Source of the DNA: Prochlorococcus sp. AG-402-K14
GTDB lineage: Bacteria > Cyanobacteriota > Cyanobacteriia > PCC-6307 > Cyanobiaceae
Length of the DNA: 55,253 nt
Assembly (NCBI GenBank): GCA_003216815.1
Contig: QCIG01000012.1
Span: forward strand, 1 to 55,253
Reading direction: 5' to 3'
The position numbers and the translations under genes are program-made. This document shows, in pieces, positions 44,326 through 55,253 of the stretch (positions within the stretch are counted from its first letter, which is position 1; every line of letters begins with the position of its first letter). The notes below the pieces were generated by a model, which saw nothing but the letters and a program-made list of their open reading frames with translations, was not told where the DNA came from and made no database searches.

Positions 44326-45195
44326 ATGAAAAAAATAAAACAAGGAGTTTATACACTTTTACTTTGTATAAGTTTAGTAGAAAATTCTATTATACCTAGA
44401 AAATCAAGTGCTTTTGTTCCAAAAATTAATGAACCAAGTCAACAAGAATTGCAATCAACATCAATAAAAATTGGTAAAACAGCTATTCAGCTAATTCAAT
44501 TAGATCAAAACAAAGAAGCTATTAAACTATTAAAACTAGCAGTAAACTTAAATCCTCAAGAAAGTGATCTTTGGTTGAGTCTTGCAGAAGCGCAGATCAG
44601 ATCAGATCAAAAAGATGAAGCATTGTCATCGTTAAATCAAGCACTAAAATTAAAACCAAAAGAGCAAAATATATATTTCACGAAAGCTTCTATATATATG
44701 GATTTAAATGATCCCAAAAAAGCTAGAAATTCAATAAAAAAAGGTTTATTAATTAATAAAAATAGTGAAAAAGGCTATTTCCAACTTGGTAATGCAGAAA
44801 TAATGCTAAAAAATTATAAATCAGCAATAGTTGCATTTAGAAAATCATCACAAATAAATTCAAAATTTTGGCAATCAATTAATAATGAAGGACTAATTTT
44901 ATATGAATTAAATAATATAAAAGAAGCTATATCAAAATTAAAATTAGCTCTTGAAATTAGCAATGATGCAGAACCAATGTTAGCTCTAGCAATTGTATTA
45001 TTTTCTACAGATAATAAATCTGATGAATCAATGAGCCTAGCAGAAAAAGCTTTAAAATCTAATCCAAAATATGTTTCAAGAGACTATCAAGCAAAACAAT
45101 TATGGGGAGAGAAATTACAGAAATCAGCACAACTTCTTTTTAAAACCAAAAAAATGAAAAAAGTAGTTAGAGAAGCTAAAGAAAAAAGTCAATGA
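44326..45195 (+). CDS. Exported TPR protein (core-type)
   Basis: A 289-residue protein two bases after queG. A signal-like start (MKKIKQGVYTLLLCISLVEN, then an SSAF region) suggests export. Four to five diverged TPRs follow: NKEAIKLLKLAVNLNPQESD, KDEALSSLNQALKLKPKEQN, PKKARNSIKKGLLINKNSEK, YKSAIVAFRKSSQINSKFW. These repeats differ strongly from each other, unlike the near-identical TPRs of the island, so this is an old single-copy gene unrelated to the cassettes. The function is unknown; scaffolding is likely. Confidence 0.85.
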   Translation: MKKIKQGVYTLLLCISLVENSIIPRKSSAFVPKINEPSQQELQSTSIKIGKTAIQLIQLDQNKEAIKLLKLAVNLNPQESDLWLSLAEAQIRSDQKDEALSSLNQALKLKPKEQNIYFTKASIYMDLNDPKKARNSIKKGLLINKNSEKGYFQLGNAEIMLKNYKSAIVAFRKSSQINSKFWQSINNEGLILYELNNIKEAISKLKLALEISNDAEPMLALAIVLFSTDNKSDESMSLAEKALKSNPKYVSRDYQAKQLWGEKLQKSAQLLFKTKKMKKVVREAKEKSQ

Positions 45196-45278
45196 ATTAA
45201 TGTTTAACAAAAAACTGGTTTTTAATAAATTAGTTAGTAGCCTAAATAAAGAAATTTAGGCCTCTTACATATTCAAAG

Positions 45279-47762
45279 ATGGCCAAGGAACGCCTGAAAC
45301 CAATATCGTTGCATCAAGAAATGCAGCGCTCTTACCTCGAATACGCAATGAGCGTAATCGTAGGAAGAGCATTGCCAGACGCTAGAGATGGCTTGAAACC
45401 AGTACAAAGAAGAATTCTCTTCGCAATGCACGAGTTAGGACTGACTCCGGACAGACCTTATAGAAAATGTGCACGTGTTGTAGGAGATGTGCTTGGCAAA
45501 TACCACCCACATGGGGATCAAGCTGTTTATGACGCGCTTGTAAGACAAGTGCAAATTTTTAGTTCACGATATCCAATTCTTGATGGTCATGGAAACTTTG
45601 GATCAATTGATGATGATCCTCCAGCAGCCATGAGATATACAGAAACTCGATTAGCTCCAATATCTAACGATGCAATTTTAAGAGAAATAGATCAAGAAAC
45701 AGTTGATTTCTCTCCAAATTTTGATGGATCCCAACAAGAACCTAATGTCTTGCCAGCGCAATTACCTTTTTTACTTTTAAATGGAAGTGCAGGGATTGCT
45801 GTTGGAATGGCAACAAGTATTCCTCCTCATAATTTAAACGAAGTAGTAGATGCTTTAATAGCAATAACAAAAAAACCTTCCTTAAACGAAGAAAATTTAT
45901 TAGACATAATCCCTGGACCTGACTTTCCAACAGGAGGCGAAATTTTAATTAGTAATGGAATAAAAGAAACTTATACAAAAGGAAGAGGAAGTATAACAAT
46001 GAGAGGCATAGCTCATATTGAGGAAATTTATCCTGGAAAAGGAAAACACAAAAGAAGCGGGATTGTTATTACTGAATTGCCATATCAATTAAACAAAGCT
46101 AATTGGATTGAAAAATTAGCTGATCTGGTAAACAACGGAAAAATTTCTGGTATTGCAGATATTAGAGATGAAAGTGATCGCGATGGAATGAGAATTCTTG
46201 TAGAAATCAAAAGGGATTCAGATCCAGAAAAGATTCTTGAATTTTTATATCAAAAAACTTCATTACAAAGCAATTTTGGTGCAATTTTACTTGCTTTAGT
46301 TGATGGTCAACCAGTTCAACTTACATTAAGAAAATTATTAGATAATTTCCTAGAATTTAGAGAAAACACAATTTTACTTAGAAGCAATTATTTATTAAAA
46401 AAAATAAAAACTAGACAAGAAATAGTTGAGGCTCTAATTGAAGCAATTAATAATCTTAGAGAAATTATCAATTTAATAGAAAAATCTAAAGATACCGCTG
46501 AAGCTAAAAGTCATTTAATTAACTTTTTAAAAATAAATGAAAAACAAGCAGATGGAATTTTAGGAATGCCTTTAAAAAAAATCACAGGTCTAGAAAAATC
46601 ATCACTAAAAAATGAGATAAAAGATTTAAGACTTGAAAGAGATGAGCTGGAATCAATTATTAATAATAGAGAAAATTTGATGAAAGTTATGATTAAAGAA
46701 TTAAAAAATCTTAAAAAAAGATTTGGTAGCACTAGAAGAACAAAACTAATAGAAGGTGGAGATGCTTTAATTGCTGAAAGAATAGCAAATCAACGACCAA
46801 ACAAAGAACTCCAAAGAATCAATGCTTTAAAGCAATTATCAATAGATTCTGAGATCGTTATACAATCAAATAATGAAATAAAAATTATCCCTTCAATTAC
46901 AATAAAAAAATTAAAGTTAAAAGAAGTTAATCAAGAAAAAACAAATTTTATACCAACAAAACTAATATGGCCAATAAAAGATGAGCCAAAAATATTAGCC
47001 ATAAGTGAATCAGGAAAAATAGGACTTATAAAATGGGAATTTGCTGGACAAAAACCTGGACGACTAGAAGAATTTTTACCTGCTGGTTTAGAAAATGATA
47101 AAATCATTAATTTAATACCCTTAGCAGAAAAAAAAGATATAAGTTTAGGATTAATAAGTAGTGATGGAAAGTTTAAAAGAGTTTCAATTAATGAAATAAG
47201 CGATATGTCTAATAGATCAACAACTATTTTAAAATTGAAAAAAAATATTAAACTTAAATCATGTCTTCTTTGTGAAGAAAATAGCTATCTATTAATAATA
47301 AGTGATATAGGAAGAATTATTAAACTTAAAATAACAAAAGATGACTTTCCTTCTATGGGAAAATTAGCTCAAGGTACAAGTGTCATAAAATTATTTCCAA
47401 ATGAAAATATTATTGAAGTTTTAAATATTAATGAAAAACAAAATAAAGATTTGATTTTAATAACAAGTAAAAATTCTTTCTTGAAATATAATTCAAAGGA
47501 AATAAAAACATCAAAAAAAGGTGAGTTAGGATTTATGGGGATTAATTTTAAAGATACTAAAATGACTAAAGATAGATTAATAAGTTGTTTTATTAATAAT
47601 AAATATGTTTATCTCAAAACCAATCAAGAAAGATATGAAAAACTTGAAACAGATCAAATTAATTTAAATCCATACAAAAAAGAAACAAAGTTTAATATAA
47701 TATTAAATAAAGATGAATATATTAAATCTATTTTTTCAATAATATTACCAGAAAATAATTAA
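45279..47762 (+). CDS. Type IIA topoisomerase subunit A (gyrase A / topo IV A)
   Basis: The product has 827 residues. The N-terminal cleavage-religation part is strongly conserved: [53 protein letters not shown], and [10 protein letters not shown] with the active tyrosine. A coiled-coil region follows, then C-terminal beta-pinwheel repeats of low complexity. I do not find a GyrA box (QRRGGKG-like) in the C-terminal part, so it may act as a decatenase (ParC-like) rather than a supercoiling gyrase; picocyanobacteria commonly have two such A subunits. Its stop overlaps the convergent purF end. Confidence 0.9.
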   Translation: MAKERLKPISLHQEMQRSYLEYAMSVIVGRALPDARDGLKPVQRRILFAMHELGLTPDRPYRKCARVVGDVLGKYHPHGDQAVYDALVRQVQIFSSRYPILDGHGNFGSIDDDPPAAMRYTETRLAPISNDAILREIDQETVDFSPNFDGSQQEPNVLPAQLPFLLLNGSAGIAVGMATSIPPHNLNEVVDALIAITKKPSLNEENLLDIIPGPDFPTGGEILISNGIKETYTKGRGSITMRGIAHIEEIYPGKGKHKRSGIVITELPYQLNKANWIEKLADLVNNGKISGIADIRDESDRDGMRILVEIKRDSDPEKILEFLYQKTSLQSNFGAILLALVDGQPVQLTLRKLLDNFLEFRENTILLRSNYLLKKIKTRQEIVEALIEAINNLREIINLIEKSKDTAEAKSHLINFLKINEKQADGILGMPLKKITGLEKSSLKNEIKDLRLERDELESIINNRENLMKVMIKELKNLKKRFGSTRRTKLIEGGDALIAERIANQRPNKELQRINALKQLSIDSEIVIQSNNEIKIIPSITIKKLKLKEVNQEKTNFIPTKLIWPIKDEPKILAISESGKIGLIKWEFAGQKPGRLEEFLPAGLENDKIINLIPLAEKKDISLGLISSDGKFKRVSINEISDMSNRSTTILKLKKNIKLKSCLLCEENSYLLIISDIGRIIKLKITKDDFPSMGKLAQGTSVIKLFPNENIIEVLNINEKQNKDLILITSKNSFLKYNSKEIKTSKKGELGFMGINFKDTKMTKDRLISCFINNKYVYLKTNQERYEKLETDQINLNPYKKETKFNIILNKDEYIKSIFSIILPENN

Positions 47763-49216
47763 GATAAAGATGTTTTTTCAATCCATGATAAATATTCCTC
47801 TGTTACTGTTCCAGTCACATAGTTTCCTGTAAAACAAGACAAATCTAATTGCTTAATTTTAGTATCTTTAGTAATTGCGTTTGTAAGATCATCTACTTCC
47901 TGATATATCATTTTATCGATAAGTAAAGTATCTTCTATTTCTTTTATATTTCTATTATAAGCTATCAATTCATTTCTACTTGGCATATTAATTCCATAAA
48001 CATGTGGATATCTGATTGGTGGAGCAGCAGATGTAAAAGTAACTTTATTAGCCCCGGCAGTTCTTGCCATTTGAACGATTTGCTGAGATGTTGTCCCCCG
48101 AACAACTGAATCATCAACTATCAAAACATTTTTATTATTAAATTCCGTACTCATTGCATTTAACTTTTGTCGCACGGAACGTTTTCTTAGAGATTGACCA
48201 GGCATAATGAATGTTCTACCAACATAACGATTCTTAAAAAATCCTTCCCTATATTCAATTCCTAACTGTCTTGCTACTTGCATAGCAGCTGGCCTAGATG
48301 AGTCAGGTATTGGCATCACAACATCTATATCTCCTAGAGAAATTTGTTTTTTTATAGTTTCTGCCAATAAATCTCCCATTCTTAATCTTGACTCGTAAAC
48401 AGAAATACCATTCATAATTGAATCAGGTCTGGCTAAATAAACATATTCAAATGAACAAGGCAATAGTTGAGGATTATCTGAGCATTGTTGAGAGAAAAAT
48501 TGTCCATCAGAGCTAATAAAAATCGCCTCCCCAGGTTCAACATCTCTGACAATTTGATAATCATTATTTTCAATAACTAATGACTCACTAGCTACAACCC
48601 ACTCAGGCTTATTATTTTCTAAGATTCTTTTTCCAATAACTAATGGACGTATTCCAAAGGGATCTCTAAAAGCTAAAAGACCATGACCAGCAATTAACGC
48701 AATTGAAGCATAGGATCCCTCCACTCTCCCATGAAGCCTTTTAACAGAATTAAAAAGATCCTCTGGACTGATATCTTTACCTTGTATTGCTCCATTCAAT
48801 TCTGTTGCTAAAACATTCAATAACATTTCAGTATCACTTGAAGTGTTTGTATGCCTTCTATCAACCTTAAAGAGATCTTTTTCTAACTCTCTAGTATTAG
48901 TTAAATTTCCATTATGAACAAGAATAATCCCATAAGGAGCGTTTACATAAAAAGGTTGTGCTTCTTCTTCTCGATGCGCAGCTCCTTTAGTGGCATATCT
49001 GACATGTCCTAATCCAGTTGTTCCTATTAAACCTCTCATATCTCTTGTTCTATAAGCTTCACGAACTTGACCTTTAGATTTATTGATATGAAAAACACTG
49101 CCATCCATAGTTGCTATGCCAGTCGAATCTTGACCTCTATGCTGCAGCAACAGCAAACTGTCATAAATCATTTGGTTACATTGATCAGTTGAAACAACTC
49201 CTACGATTCCACACAT
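47759..49216 (-). CDS. purF: Amidophosphoribosyltransferase
   Basis: PurF makes phosphoribosylamine from PRPP and glutamine, the first step of purine synthesis. The 485 residues begin MCGIVGVVS, so the nucleophile Cys is residue 2 and there is no long propeptide. Further signs are [23 protein letters not shown], and the PRPP loop [20 protein letters not shown]. It is 61 bp downstream of purL and ends overlapping the gyrA-like gene on the other strand. Confidence 0.96.
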   Translation of the reverse strand: MCGIVGVVSTDQCNQMIYDSLLLLQHRGQDSTGIATMDGSVFHINKSKGQVREAYRTRDMRGLIGTTGLGHVRYATKGAAHREEEAQPFYVNAPYGIILVHNGNLTNTRELEKDLFKVDRRHTNTSSDTEMLLNVLATELNGAIQGKDISPEDLFNSVKRLHGRVEGSYASIALIAGHGLLAFRDPFGIRPLVIGKRILENNKPEWVVASESLVIENNDYQIVRDVEPGEAIFISSDGQFFSQQCSDNPQLLPCSFEYVYLARPDSIMNGISVYESRLRMGDLLAETIKKQISLGDIDVVMPIPDSSRPAAMQVARQLGIEYREGFFKNRYVGRTFIMPGQSLRKRSVRQKLNAMSTEFNNKNVLIVDDSVVRGTTSQQIVQMARTAGANKVTFTSAAPPIRYPHVYGINMPSRNELIAYNRNIKEIEDTLLIDKMIYQEVDDLTNAITKDTKIKQLDLSCFTGNYVTGTVTEEYLSWIEKTSLS

Positions 49217-49277
49217 ATTTATATTTCCTCGTTAAATAATTTTTTTTTAGTTTTAAAATTATAAATCATTGGCGATT

Positions 49278-51689
49278 TTATTTAGATATTTTTTTATATA
49301 TAGTATTTTTATATATATCTTTTAATGATAAAATATCTAAATCAATGATCAAATTATTCGATTGATATACGAATAATTTTTTTTGATTATTTACATTGCC
49401 TAAATGAGATATAGAAAAACCTTTAGAGTCTGCTAAAGTTATATGTTTATAATATTTTTTTAATTCTAAACTTTGAACTTCTGAACAACTGATTAAAACT
49501 CTTGAGCCACCCTCGGCAAAAAGAATACGATCTAATCTACATTTACTTGAAGGTAACGTAATATTTGCTCCATATCCCGAAGAAATGCAACATTCAGCTA
49601 TAGCTACTGCTAAGCCTCCATCTCCTAAATCATGAGCTGAATTAATAATACCTTTTTCTATTATTTTTCTTAAAAATAAATGGACATCTTTTTCTAAATG
49701 TAAATCTACTTCTGGTGGCCTACCAGTTTTTAGACCATGAATATACTCTAAAAATGATGAAGCAGCTAGTGAAATTCTATTATCTAGCCTTTCATTTGTT
49801 TCCAAAGGTAATCCAATCATCCATATTTGATCACCTGTATTAAGCCAAGATTTTTTACAAACAGTGTTTAAGTTATCTATTAACCCAACCATACCAATTA
49901 CAGGTGTGGGATGTATTGGTATAACCGTGTTATCTGATAATTTTGTATCATTGTATAAAGAAACATTTCCTCCTGTGACAGGAGTATTTAATACTTCACA
50001 AGCATTTTTGATTCCTTCACATGACATTGATAATTGCCAAAAACCCACTTGTTTTTCAGGAGAAGAAAAATTTAAATTATTAGTAATTGCTATTGGTTCT
50101 GCTCCAACACAACTTAAATTTCTAGCTGCTTCTACCACAGCAGACATACTTCCGCGTTCAGGGTCTAAATAAACCCATCTATCATTACAATCGACTACGG
50201 AAGCGATTCCTCTATCTTGATTTAATTTTTTATGAAATTCGTTTTGAGGACGAATTCGAATAACAGCTGCATCTGCTTCTCCAGGGGAAATAACTGTATT
50301 AGATTGCACTTGATAATCATATTGTTTATATACCCAATTTTTTGAAGCTATTGAAGGATTTGCTAATAAATCTAGCAAAACATTATTCCAGCTCATAAAT
50401 AAATTATTTTCTATTTTAATAATTCCATCATCTAAATGTTTAGGTAATAAATGTTCTTTCCATTGCCAATGTTCTTGTAAATATTTAGGAATTGTATCTA
50501 TTAAAATATGATCTTCTATAGGAGTATCATCCGCGAGTGCAGATGCAGGTATATCTGCTACAACTTCTCCTTTATGTATAACTCTAACAACTTTTTCTTT
50601 TAAAACTTTTCCTACCACTTCAACATATAATCCCCATTTCATAAACAGCTGTCTCATTTTTTTTTCTGAACCTGGTTTCACAACGAATAACATTCTTTCT
50701 TGTGATTCAGATAATAAAAATTCATATGCAGTCATTCCCTTTTCTCTGGCTGGAACATGATCAAGATTCAATTCAATGCCTACTTCACCTTTGGAAGCCA
50801 TTTCCGAACAACTACAAGTAAGGCCCGCAGCTCCCATATCCTGAGCGGCAATTACATCTCCTGTTTTAAATGCTTCTAAACAAGCTTCTATTAATCCTTT
50901 CTCAAGAAAAGGATCTCCAACTTGAACAGCAGGTCTATCATCTATCGAAGTTTTTGAAAGTTCAGAACTAGCAAAACTTGCTCCTCCCATTCCATCTCTA
51001 CCCGTTGTATTTCCGACATATAAAACTGGAAAATCTATTCCACTAGCCCCTGAACAAACTATTTCATCTATTTCCATCAAGCCCAAAGCCATTGCATTAA
51101 CTAAAGGATTACCTGCATAACTATCATCAAAACCAACTTCTCCTCCAACAGTGGGAACTCCTACACAGTTTCCATAATGAGAAATTCCTGCAACAACCCC
51201 TTCTAATAAACTGATATTTTTTTCATCATCCAAAGGACCAAATCTTAGAGCATTTAATAAAGCTATAGGCCTCGCTCCCATAGTAAATATATCCCTCAAT
51301 ATTCCACCAACTCCGGTTGCGGCTCCTTGAAAAGGTTCTACAGCAGAAGGATGGTTATGACTTTCTATTTTAAAGACTAACTTTTGTCCTAAACCAATAT
51401 CTACAACTCCAGCATTTTCACCAGGACCAACAAGAATTCTTGGTCCTGTTACAGGAAATTTCTTTAATAATGGCCTAGAGTTACGATAACAACAATGTTC
51501 CGACCACATTACACCAAACATTCCTAATTCATTGCGATTTGGTGCTCGATCTAATCTTCTACAAATCTCTAAAAAATCAGCTTTTTTTAAACCTTCTTGT
51601 TGCAACGAAGCTAAAACATCATATTCAACAAAAAATTTTGATGAATTTATTAATTGATTAAAATTTTTATTTTCAAAAAAACTTGTCAT
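49278..51689 (-). CDS. purL: Phosphoribosylformylglycinamidine synthase subunit PurL
   Basis: PurL converts FGAR to FGAM with ATP. At 803 residues it is the small form, which works with separate PurS and PurQ rather than the large fused enzyme. Signatures are [91 protein letters not shown] and [16 protein letters not shown]. Together with purF just downstream it forms the purine block next to dnaN. Confidence 0.96.
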   Translation of the reverse strand: MTSFFENKNFNQLINSSKFFVEYDVLASLQQEGLKKADFLEICRRLDRAPNRNELGMFGVMWSEHCCYRNSRPLLKKFPVTGPRILVGPGENAGVVDIGLGQKLVFKIESHNHPSAVEPFQGAATGVGGILRDIFTMGARPIALLNALRFGPLDDEKNISLLEGVVAGISHYGNCVGVPTVGGEVGFDDSYAGNPLVNAMALGLMEIDEIVCSGASGIDFPVLYVGNTTGRDGMGGASFASSELSKTSIDDRPAVQVGDPFLEKGLIEACLEAFKTGDVIAAQDMGAAGLTCSCSEMASKGEVGIELNLDHVPAREKGMTAYEFLLSESQERMLFVVKPGSEKKMRQLFMKWGLYVEVVGKVLKEKVVRVIHKGEVVADIPASALADDTPIEDHILIDTIPKYLQEHWQWKEHLLPKHLDDGIIKIENNLFMSWNNVLLDLLANPSIASKNWVYKQYDYQVQSNTVISPGEADAAVIRIRPQNEFHKKLNQDRGIASVVDCNDRWVYLDPERGSMSAVVEAARNLSCVGAEPIAITNNLNFSSPEKQVGFWQLSMSCEGIKNACEVLNTPVTGGNVSLYNDTKLSDNTVIPIHPTPVIGMVGLIDNLNTVCKKSWLNTGDQIWMIGLPLETNERLDNRISLAASSFLEYIHGLKTGRPPEVDLHLEKDVHLFLRKIIEKGIINSAHDLGDGGLAVAIAECCISSGYGANITLPSSKCRLDRILFAEGGSRVLISCSEVQSLELKKYYKHITLADSKGFSISHLGNVNNQKKLFVYQSNNLIIDLDILSLKDIYKNTIYKKISK

Positions 51690-51692
51690 TAA

Positions 51693-52469
51693 TTAAATCC
51701 ATGGATCAAGATCACTTTCATTTCTTAAACCTTTTTTTTTCTGACGCTGATTCATTGTATTAAATTCTTCAGAACTATCCATATCAAAATTATCTATCCA
51801 ATCATCATATGAATCGGTATTTTCAGAGGCAATATCATCTCTATCATTAATTTCATTCTCATTAATCTGATCGTCAATCCATCCCTCAAGCCTGTCAGAA
51901 GCTTGATAAGTCAAGTCTTGAAATTGAGTTTTCCATTTTCTGCTCTTATTAAGAAACTCTTCTCTAAGACTCGCTGTTTGTATTAGTAAATCTTCAAAAG
52001 TATCAATATCACAAGAAATAGAACCGGGTTGTTTATCCATTATTTTAGATAAAGGTAAACGCCATCGGCTTGATCCAGGTATTAATGGATTTGAACGACT
52101 AACCAAATAATACTTAATATTGCCTTTTTTGGTGTCAAAAAGAAAATCAGCTATCAATCCTAATTTTTCTCCCCTTCTATTAAAGAGATTAGCATTCATT
52201 AGAGTAGGAAAACGTTCTAAAGTTTGGTTATCAGAAATTGAAGAATTACCTTTGACATAAACTTCTTCTTTATTGAAACCTTTTAATTGATCTAGTCTCC
52301 AAACATCTCTTTCAAGTCTGAAATTAGAAGGACGACTTATGAATCCTAATATTCTGTGCGCAGGAGGATGCATCCAAGGAATAATAATTGGACCATGGTC
52401 AATTCCAGTATCACAACGAACATTATGTTTTAATAAGTCACTAAATAATAATTGATTTGGTAAGTTCAA
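51693..52469 (-). CDS. PRC-barrel domain protein
   Basis: A 258-residue protein tightly placed between dnaN and purL (gaps of two and three bases). RFPTLMNANLFNRRGEKLGL and IADFLFDTKKGNIKYYLVSR match a PRC-barrel fold. A second barrel-like part begins near LPLSKIMDKQPGSISCDIDT. The C-terminal 70 residues are acidic and polar (NENEINDRDDIASENTDSYD), probably disordered. The position next to dnaN is conserved in marine picocyanobacteria as I recall; the function is unknown. Confidence 0.88.
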   Translation of the reverse strand: MNLPNQLLFSDLLKHNVRCDTGIDHGPIIIPWMHPPAHRILGFISRPSNFRLERDVWRLDQLKGFNKEEVYVKGNSSISDNQTLERFPTLMNANLFNRRGEKLGLIADFLFDTKKGNIKYYLVSRSNPLIPGSSRWRLPLSKIMDKQPGSISCDIDTFEDLLIQTASLREEFLNKSRKWKTQFQDLTYQASDRLEGWIDDQINENEINDRDDIASENTDSYDDWIDNFDMDSSEEFNTMNQRQKKKGLRNESDLDPWI

Positions 52470-52471
52470 AA

Positions 52472-53632
52472 TTAATTTCTAATTTGTATAGGCATAACAA
52501 GATAAGTAAAATTAACATCACTATTAATAGGGGAAAAAACTGCTGGTGTTGTAGGAGCATTACAACTTAATTTAATAAGATTAGAATCTATTACTTTAAG
52601 TCCATCTAGTAAGTATCTTACATTGAAAGCAATTTGAAATGATTCACCTTTAAAGGAAGCTGGTAATGATTCAAAACCATTTCCTATATCTTGAGCATCT
52701 GTAGTTATTTTCATTATATTTTCGGAGCTTTGAATAGAAATTTTAATAACATTATTATGTTGATCTGCTAAAACAGCGATTCTTTCTAATGAAGAAATAA
52801 ATTCTTTCCTATCAAATTCTAATACATTTGTAAAATGATCAGGTAACAATTGAGAATAATTTGGATAAGAACCTTCTAAGGCTCTAATTGTTATAATTTC
52901 GTCTACAGATATAAAGACTACTTGTCCTTTATCTATAAAAAAATTAATTGGCTTGCTAACATCACAAGTATTTAAAAATTTATCTACTTCTCTTAAAGAT
53001 TTTGAAGGTAAAGTAATAGAAAATTTATCAATACTAGTAGAAGAATTCTTATCTTGTGATTGACATAATACATTATTCAAATTTAAAATAGCTAATCTAT
53101 GACCATCCGTTGCTGCAGATTCAAGACCTAAATCATCAAAAGTTAAATTAACTCCAGTAAGTAATTGTTTAGCATCATCAGTACTACTTGCGAATAAAGT
53201 TGACTTAATAGCACTTGATAAAGATAAAGGATTCAATTGAATTGAAGTTCCGTTCTCAACTAAAGGTAAATCAGGAAAATCATCAGCAAGCATTCCTTTA
53301 ACTTGATAAGTACCACTTTTACTTGTTAACTCAACTTGTTGGCTAACGTCGTCAGAAGTTAAACTTAATGGAGAATCATTAGATAATTTAGAAACAATTT
53401 CACCAAATAATTTAGCTGGTAAAGTAATAGCACCACTATTTTCTATAGAAGCAGATATTGAAGTTTGAATTCCTAAACTTAAATCAAAGCCAGTAAGACG
53501 AAGTTTCCCTGTAACTTCATCAGCCGCTAATAAAACATTAGCTAATACGGGATGGGTCGGTCGATTTGAAACTGCTCTGCTAACTAATTGAAGAGCAGAA
53601 TTCAATTCAGTTTGAGAACAATTTAATTTCAT
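52472..53632 (-). CDS. dnaN: DNA polymerase III beta sliding clamp
   Basis: DnaN forms the ring that holds polymerase III on DNA. The 386 residues contain three clamp folds: KLNCSQTELNSALQLVSRAV, NRPTHPVLANVLLAADE, ATDGHRLAILNL, and the conserved end YLVMPIQIRN. It is the first gene of the minus-strand run dnaN, PRC-barrel, purL, purF. The 375-bp gap upstream carries DnaA-box-like sites, as expected near the origin. Confidence 0.97.
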   Translation of the reverse strand: MKLNCSQTELNSALQLVSRAVSNRPTHPVLANVLLAADEVTGKLRLTGFDLSLGIQTSISASIENSGAITLPAKLFGEIVSKLSNDSPLSLTSDDVSQQVELTSKSGTYQVKGMLADDFPDLPLVENGTSIQLNPLSLSSAIKSTLFASSTDDAKQLLTGVNLTFDDLGLESAATDGHRLAILNLNNVLCQSQDKNSSTSIDKFSITLPSKSLREVDKFLNTCDVSKPINFFIDKGQVVFISVDEIITIRALEGSYPNYSQLLPDHFTNVLEFDRKEFISSLERIAVLADQHNNVIKISIQSSENIMKITTDAQDIGNGFESLPASFKGESFQIAFNVRYLLDGLKVIDSNLIKLSCNAPTTPAVFSPINSDVNFTYLVMPIQIRN

Positions 53633-54007
53633 CCAGTTATCTCTAAATAAAAATCCATTGATATAAGAATTTCATAGCTATTTCAAAAAGGCAATACCGT
53701 TAAAAAAAACGAAATTTTTTTTCTCCTGTTCTTCTTTTCTTTTTTAATTGAAATTGAATTAGTAGTAGTAGTTCTTGTGGTTTTTGTGGTTTTTCCAAAA
53801 AAATCAATGCTTGACAGGAATATTTGAGATTTTTTTTGTGGAAAAAAAGCTTTATCCGTGGATAAAAAAAGCTTTATCCACTGCTATTTTAAGTTGTGGA
53901 AAAAACATCAATATTTTTTTGTTGTTTTTTGAGATTTTTCCACAATAAAAACAAGAAGAAAAGACCTGATTTAACAGACAGTTTTTTGATTGGATAATCT
54001 TATGTTT
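53633..54007. other. Candidate replication origin region (oriC) upstream of dnaN
   Basis: The gap holds no gene and is very rich in T and A. It contains DnaA-box-like sites of the TTTTCCACA form, reported for cyanobacterial DnaA: TGTGGAAAA at 53837-53845 and 53895-53903, and TTTTCCACA at 53936-53944. TTATCCACT lies at 53874-53882. A palindrome TTTATCCGTGGATAAA lies at 53851-53866. Four TAG triplets at 53760-53771 resemble DnaA-trio elements. Location next to dnaN supports an origin. The dnaN promoter must also be here. No strand skew was computed. Confidence 0.65.
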
Positions 54008-55114
54008 TTAAAAGCCCATTTTTTTGATTATTGAATTCATATCAGGCTCAACATCCGTATGAAAAATCGAATCATTATTATTGATTGCACAATCAGGATC
54101 CTTTAGACCATTCCCTGTAAGAACACAGACAATAGTTGAGTTTTTTGGTACATCATTTTTAAGCTTTAATAAACCAGCAACAGAAGCTGCGCTAGCTGGT
54201 TCGCAAAAAATTCCTTCTTCTTTACCAAGAATTTTGTATGCATTAATTATTTCTAAATCTGTTACTGATGAAAATTTACCTTTGCTTGATTCTCTGGCTA
54301 AAAGTGCTTTTTCTTTGTTAACGGGGTTTCCAATTCTTATTGCAGTAGCAATTGTTTCTGGATTGCTAATACTTTTCCCTTCAACTAAAGGGGCAGAACC
54401 GCTCGCTTGAAAACCCATCATTCTTGGAAGCTGTTTAGATTTATTTGCATAAAAATATTCTTCAAAACCCATCCAGTAAGCAGTTATATTGCCTGCATTT
54501 CCCATTGGAATACATAACCAATCTGGGGCATTTCCAAGATTTTCTATTATTTCAAAAGCTGCCGTTTTTTGTCCTTGCAATCTATAAGGATTTACTGAAT
54601 TAACAAGAGTTATTGGATATTTATTAGATAACTCTCTAACAATATCTAAAGCCTTATCAAAATTACCTTTGATAGCTAATATTTCTGCTCCGTAAACTAA
54701 GGCTTGAGCTAGTTTCCCCTGAGCTACATAACCGTCTGGAATAACAACAAAGGCTCTCATTCCTCCTCTTTTTGCATACGCTGCAGCAGATGCTGACGTA
54801 TTCCCTGTACTAGCGCAAATTACCGCTTCACAGCCATCCTCCTTAGCTTTACTTATGGCCATAGTCATTCCCCTATCTTTAAATGACCCAGTTGGATTTA
54901 GTCCGTCATATTTGGCATATACTTTTACTCCTTTTCCAATTCGATTAGCAATAGATTTTATTTCTATAAGAGGAGTTGCACCTTCTTTTAAGGTGATTAT
55001 TGGTGTTTTTTTTGTTACCGGCAACCATGGTTTGTAGGCTTCTATAAGCCCATCCCAGTTATTGTTTTTCGGCTTAGAAGTGAAAAACTGTTTTAATTTT
55101 TTTGAAAATGACAC
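54008..55114 (-). CDS. thrC: Threonine synthase
   Basis: ThrC converts O-phosphohomoserine to threonine with PLP. The 368 residues contain [40 protein letters not shown] with the PLP lysine, [36 protein letters not shown] and [12 protein letters not shown]. The start is GTG 55114; no better ATG lies nearby. It is upstream of the origin-like gap and transcribed toward it. Confidence 0.95.
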   Translation of the reverse strand: MSFSKKLKQFFTSKPKNNNWDGLIEAYKPWLPVTKKTPIITLKEGATPLIEIKSIANRIGKGVKVYAKYDGLNPTGSFKDRGMTMAISKAKEDGCEAVICASTGNTSASAAAYAKRGGMRAFVVIPDGYVAQGKLAQALVYGAEILAIKGNFDKALDIVRELSNKYPITLVNSVNPYRLQGQKTAAFEIIENLGNAPDWLCIPMGNAGNITAYWMGFEEYFYANKSKQLPRMMGFQASGSAPLVEGKSISNPETIATAIRIGNPVNKEKALLARESSKGKFSSVTDLEIINAYKILGKEEGIFCEPASAASVAGLLKLKNDVPKNSTIVCVLTGNGLKDPDCAINNNDSIFHTDVEPDMNSIIKKMGF

Positions 55115-55140
55115 TTCTTCAACTAGTTGTTTTAAACAAT

Positions 55141-55253
55141 CTAAATGCTAGAGCTTCCATCTTTTAGTTTTTTTAGAGGAGAATTTGAATAAAATTCAAT
55201 TAATTCTTTTAAAGATTCTGCTTTTTTTAAAGCTTGAGTTAATGCATTTAGAT
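55141..55253 (-). CDS. 3' end of an unidentified gene (5' part outside window)
   Basis: On the minus strand an open frame enters from the window edge and ends at TAG 55141-55143. It encodes [20 protein letters not shown], then [15 protein letters not shown]. The sequence is helical and charged. Too little is present to name the family. It is followed 26 bp later by thrC on the same strand. Confidence 0.6.
   Translation of the reverse strand, partial: LNALTQALKKAESLKELIEFYSNSPLKKLKDGSSSI

Overview
This window looks like the chromosome of a low-GC marine picocyanobacterium, most likely a Prochlorococcus (perhaps a low-light NATL-like type). The evidence is the AT-rich sequence and the gene order dnaN, PRC-barrel, purL, purF, gyrA-like, TPR, queG, DUF502, nusB, ftsY, PP2C, argH, RRM, dus, msrB, grpE, dnaJ, rsgA, ybaB, murB, murC, gap2, thiL, cyclophilin, efp, accB, pdxA, cbiD, guaA. 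I recall this as the conserved order next to the origin in that genus. The window appears to be the reverse complement of the usual orientation: dnaN and a DnaA-box-rich gap lie at its right end.

Layout. Bases 1-17,264 are an accessory island. It holds seven tandem same-strand genes built to one plan: a conserved upstream control region, an N-terminal leader with an FPVPF-type motif, a variable number of near-identical 34-residue TPRs, and an exchangeable C-terminal domain. The C-terminal domains are GT9-like glycosyltransferase, sulfotransferase (twice), FkbM methyltransferase (twice), class I SAM methyltransferase, and one I do not recognise. A large RTX metalloprotease-like gene with DUF4214 motifs follows. 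Bases 17,265-53,632 are conserved housekeeping genes for nucleotide, cofactor, envelope and translation functions. Bases 53,633-54,007 look like an origin region. thrC and the 3' end of another gene close the window.

The main discovery is in the island. A 58-bp block that includes the last 18 coding bases of guaA recurs without indels in four intergenic gaps, and a shorter copy lies in a fifth. The guaA 3' end is a known integration hotspot for genomic islands in other bacteria, so these blocks look like att-type scars separating gene cassettes. In addition, decayed copies of the C-terminal tail of the methyltransferase gene at 6397-8373 follow five other cassettes. One gap also holds an FkbM tail in front of the methyltransferase tail, which reads as a layered record of C-terminal domain replacement. 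One cassette is frameshifted by a nearly perfect 118-bp tandem duplication that could revert by losing one copy. I propose a modular, recombining family of TPR-guided modifying enzymes, perhaps acting on cell-surface glycans or proteins. No integrase is visible in the window, so the mechanism is inference.

The core genes form plausible short operons: dnaN/PRC/purL/purF, DUF502/nusB/ftsY, grpE/dnaJ/tusA-like/rsgA, murC/murB/ybaB, efp/accB and cbiD/guaA. All alignments and identities quoted here were made by eye.
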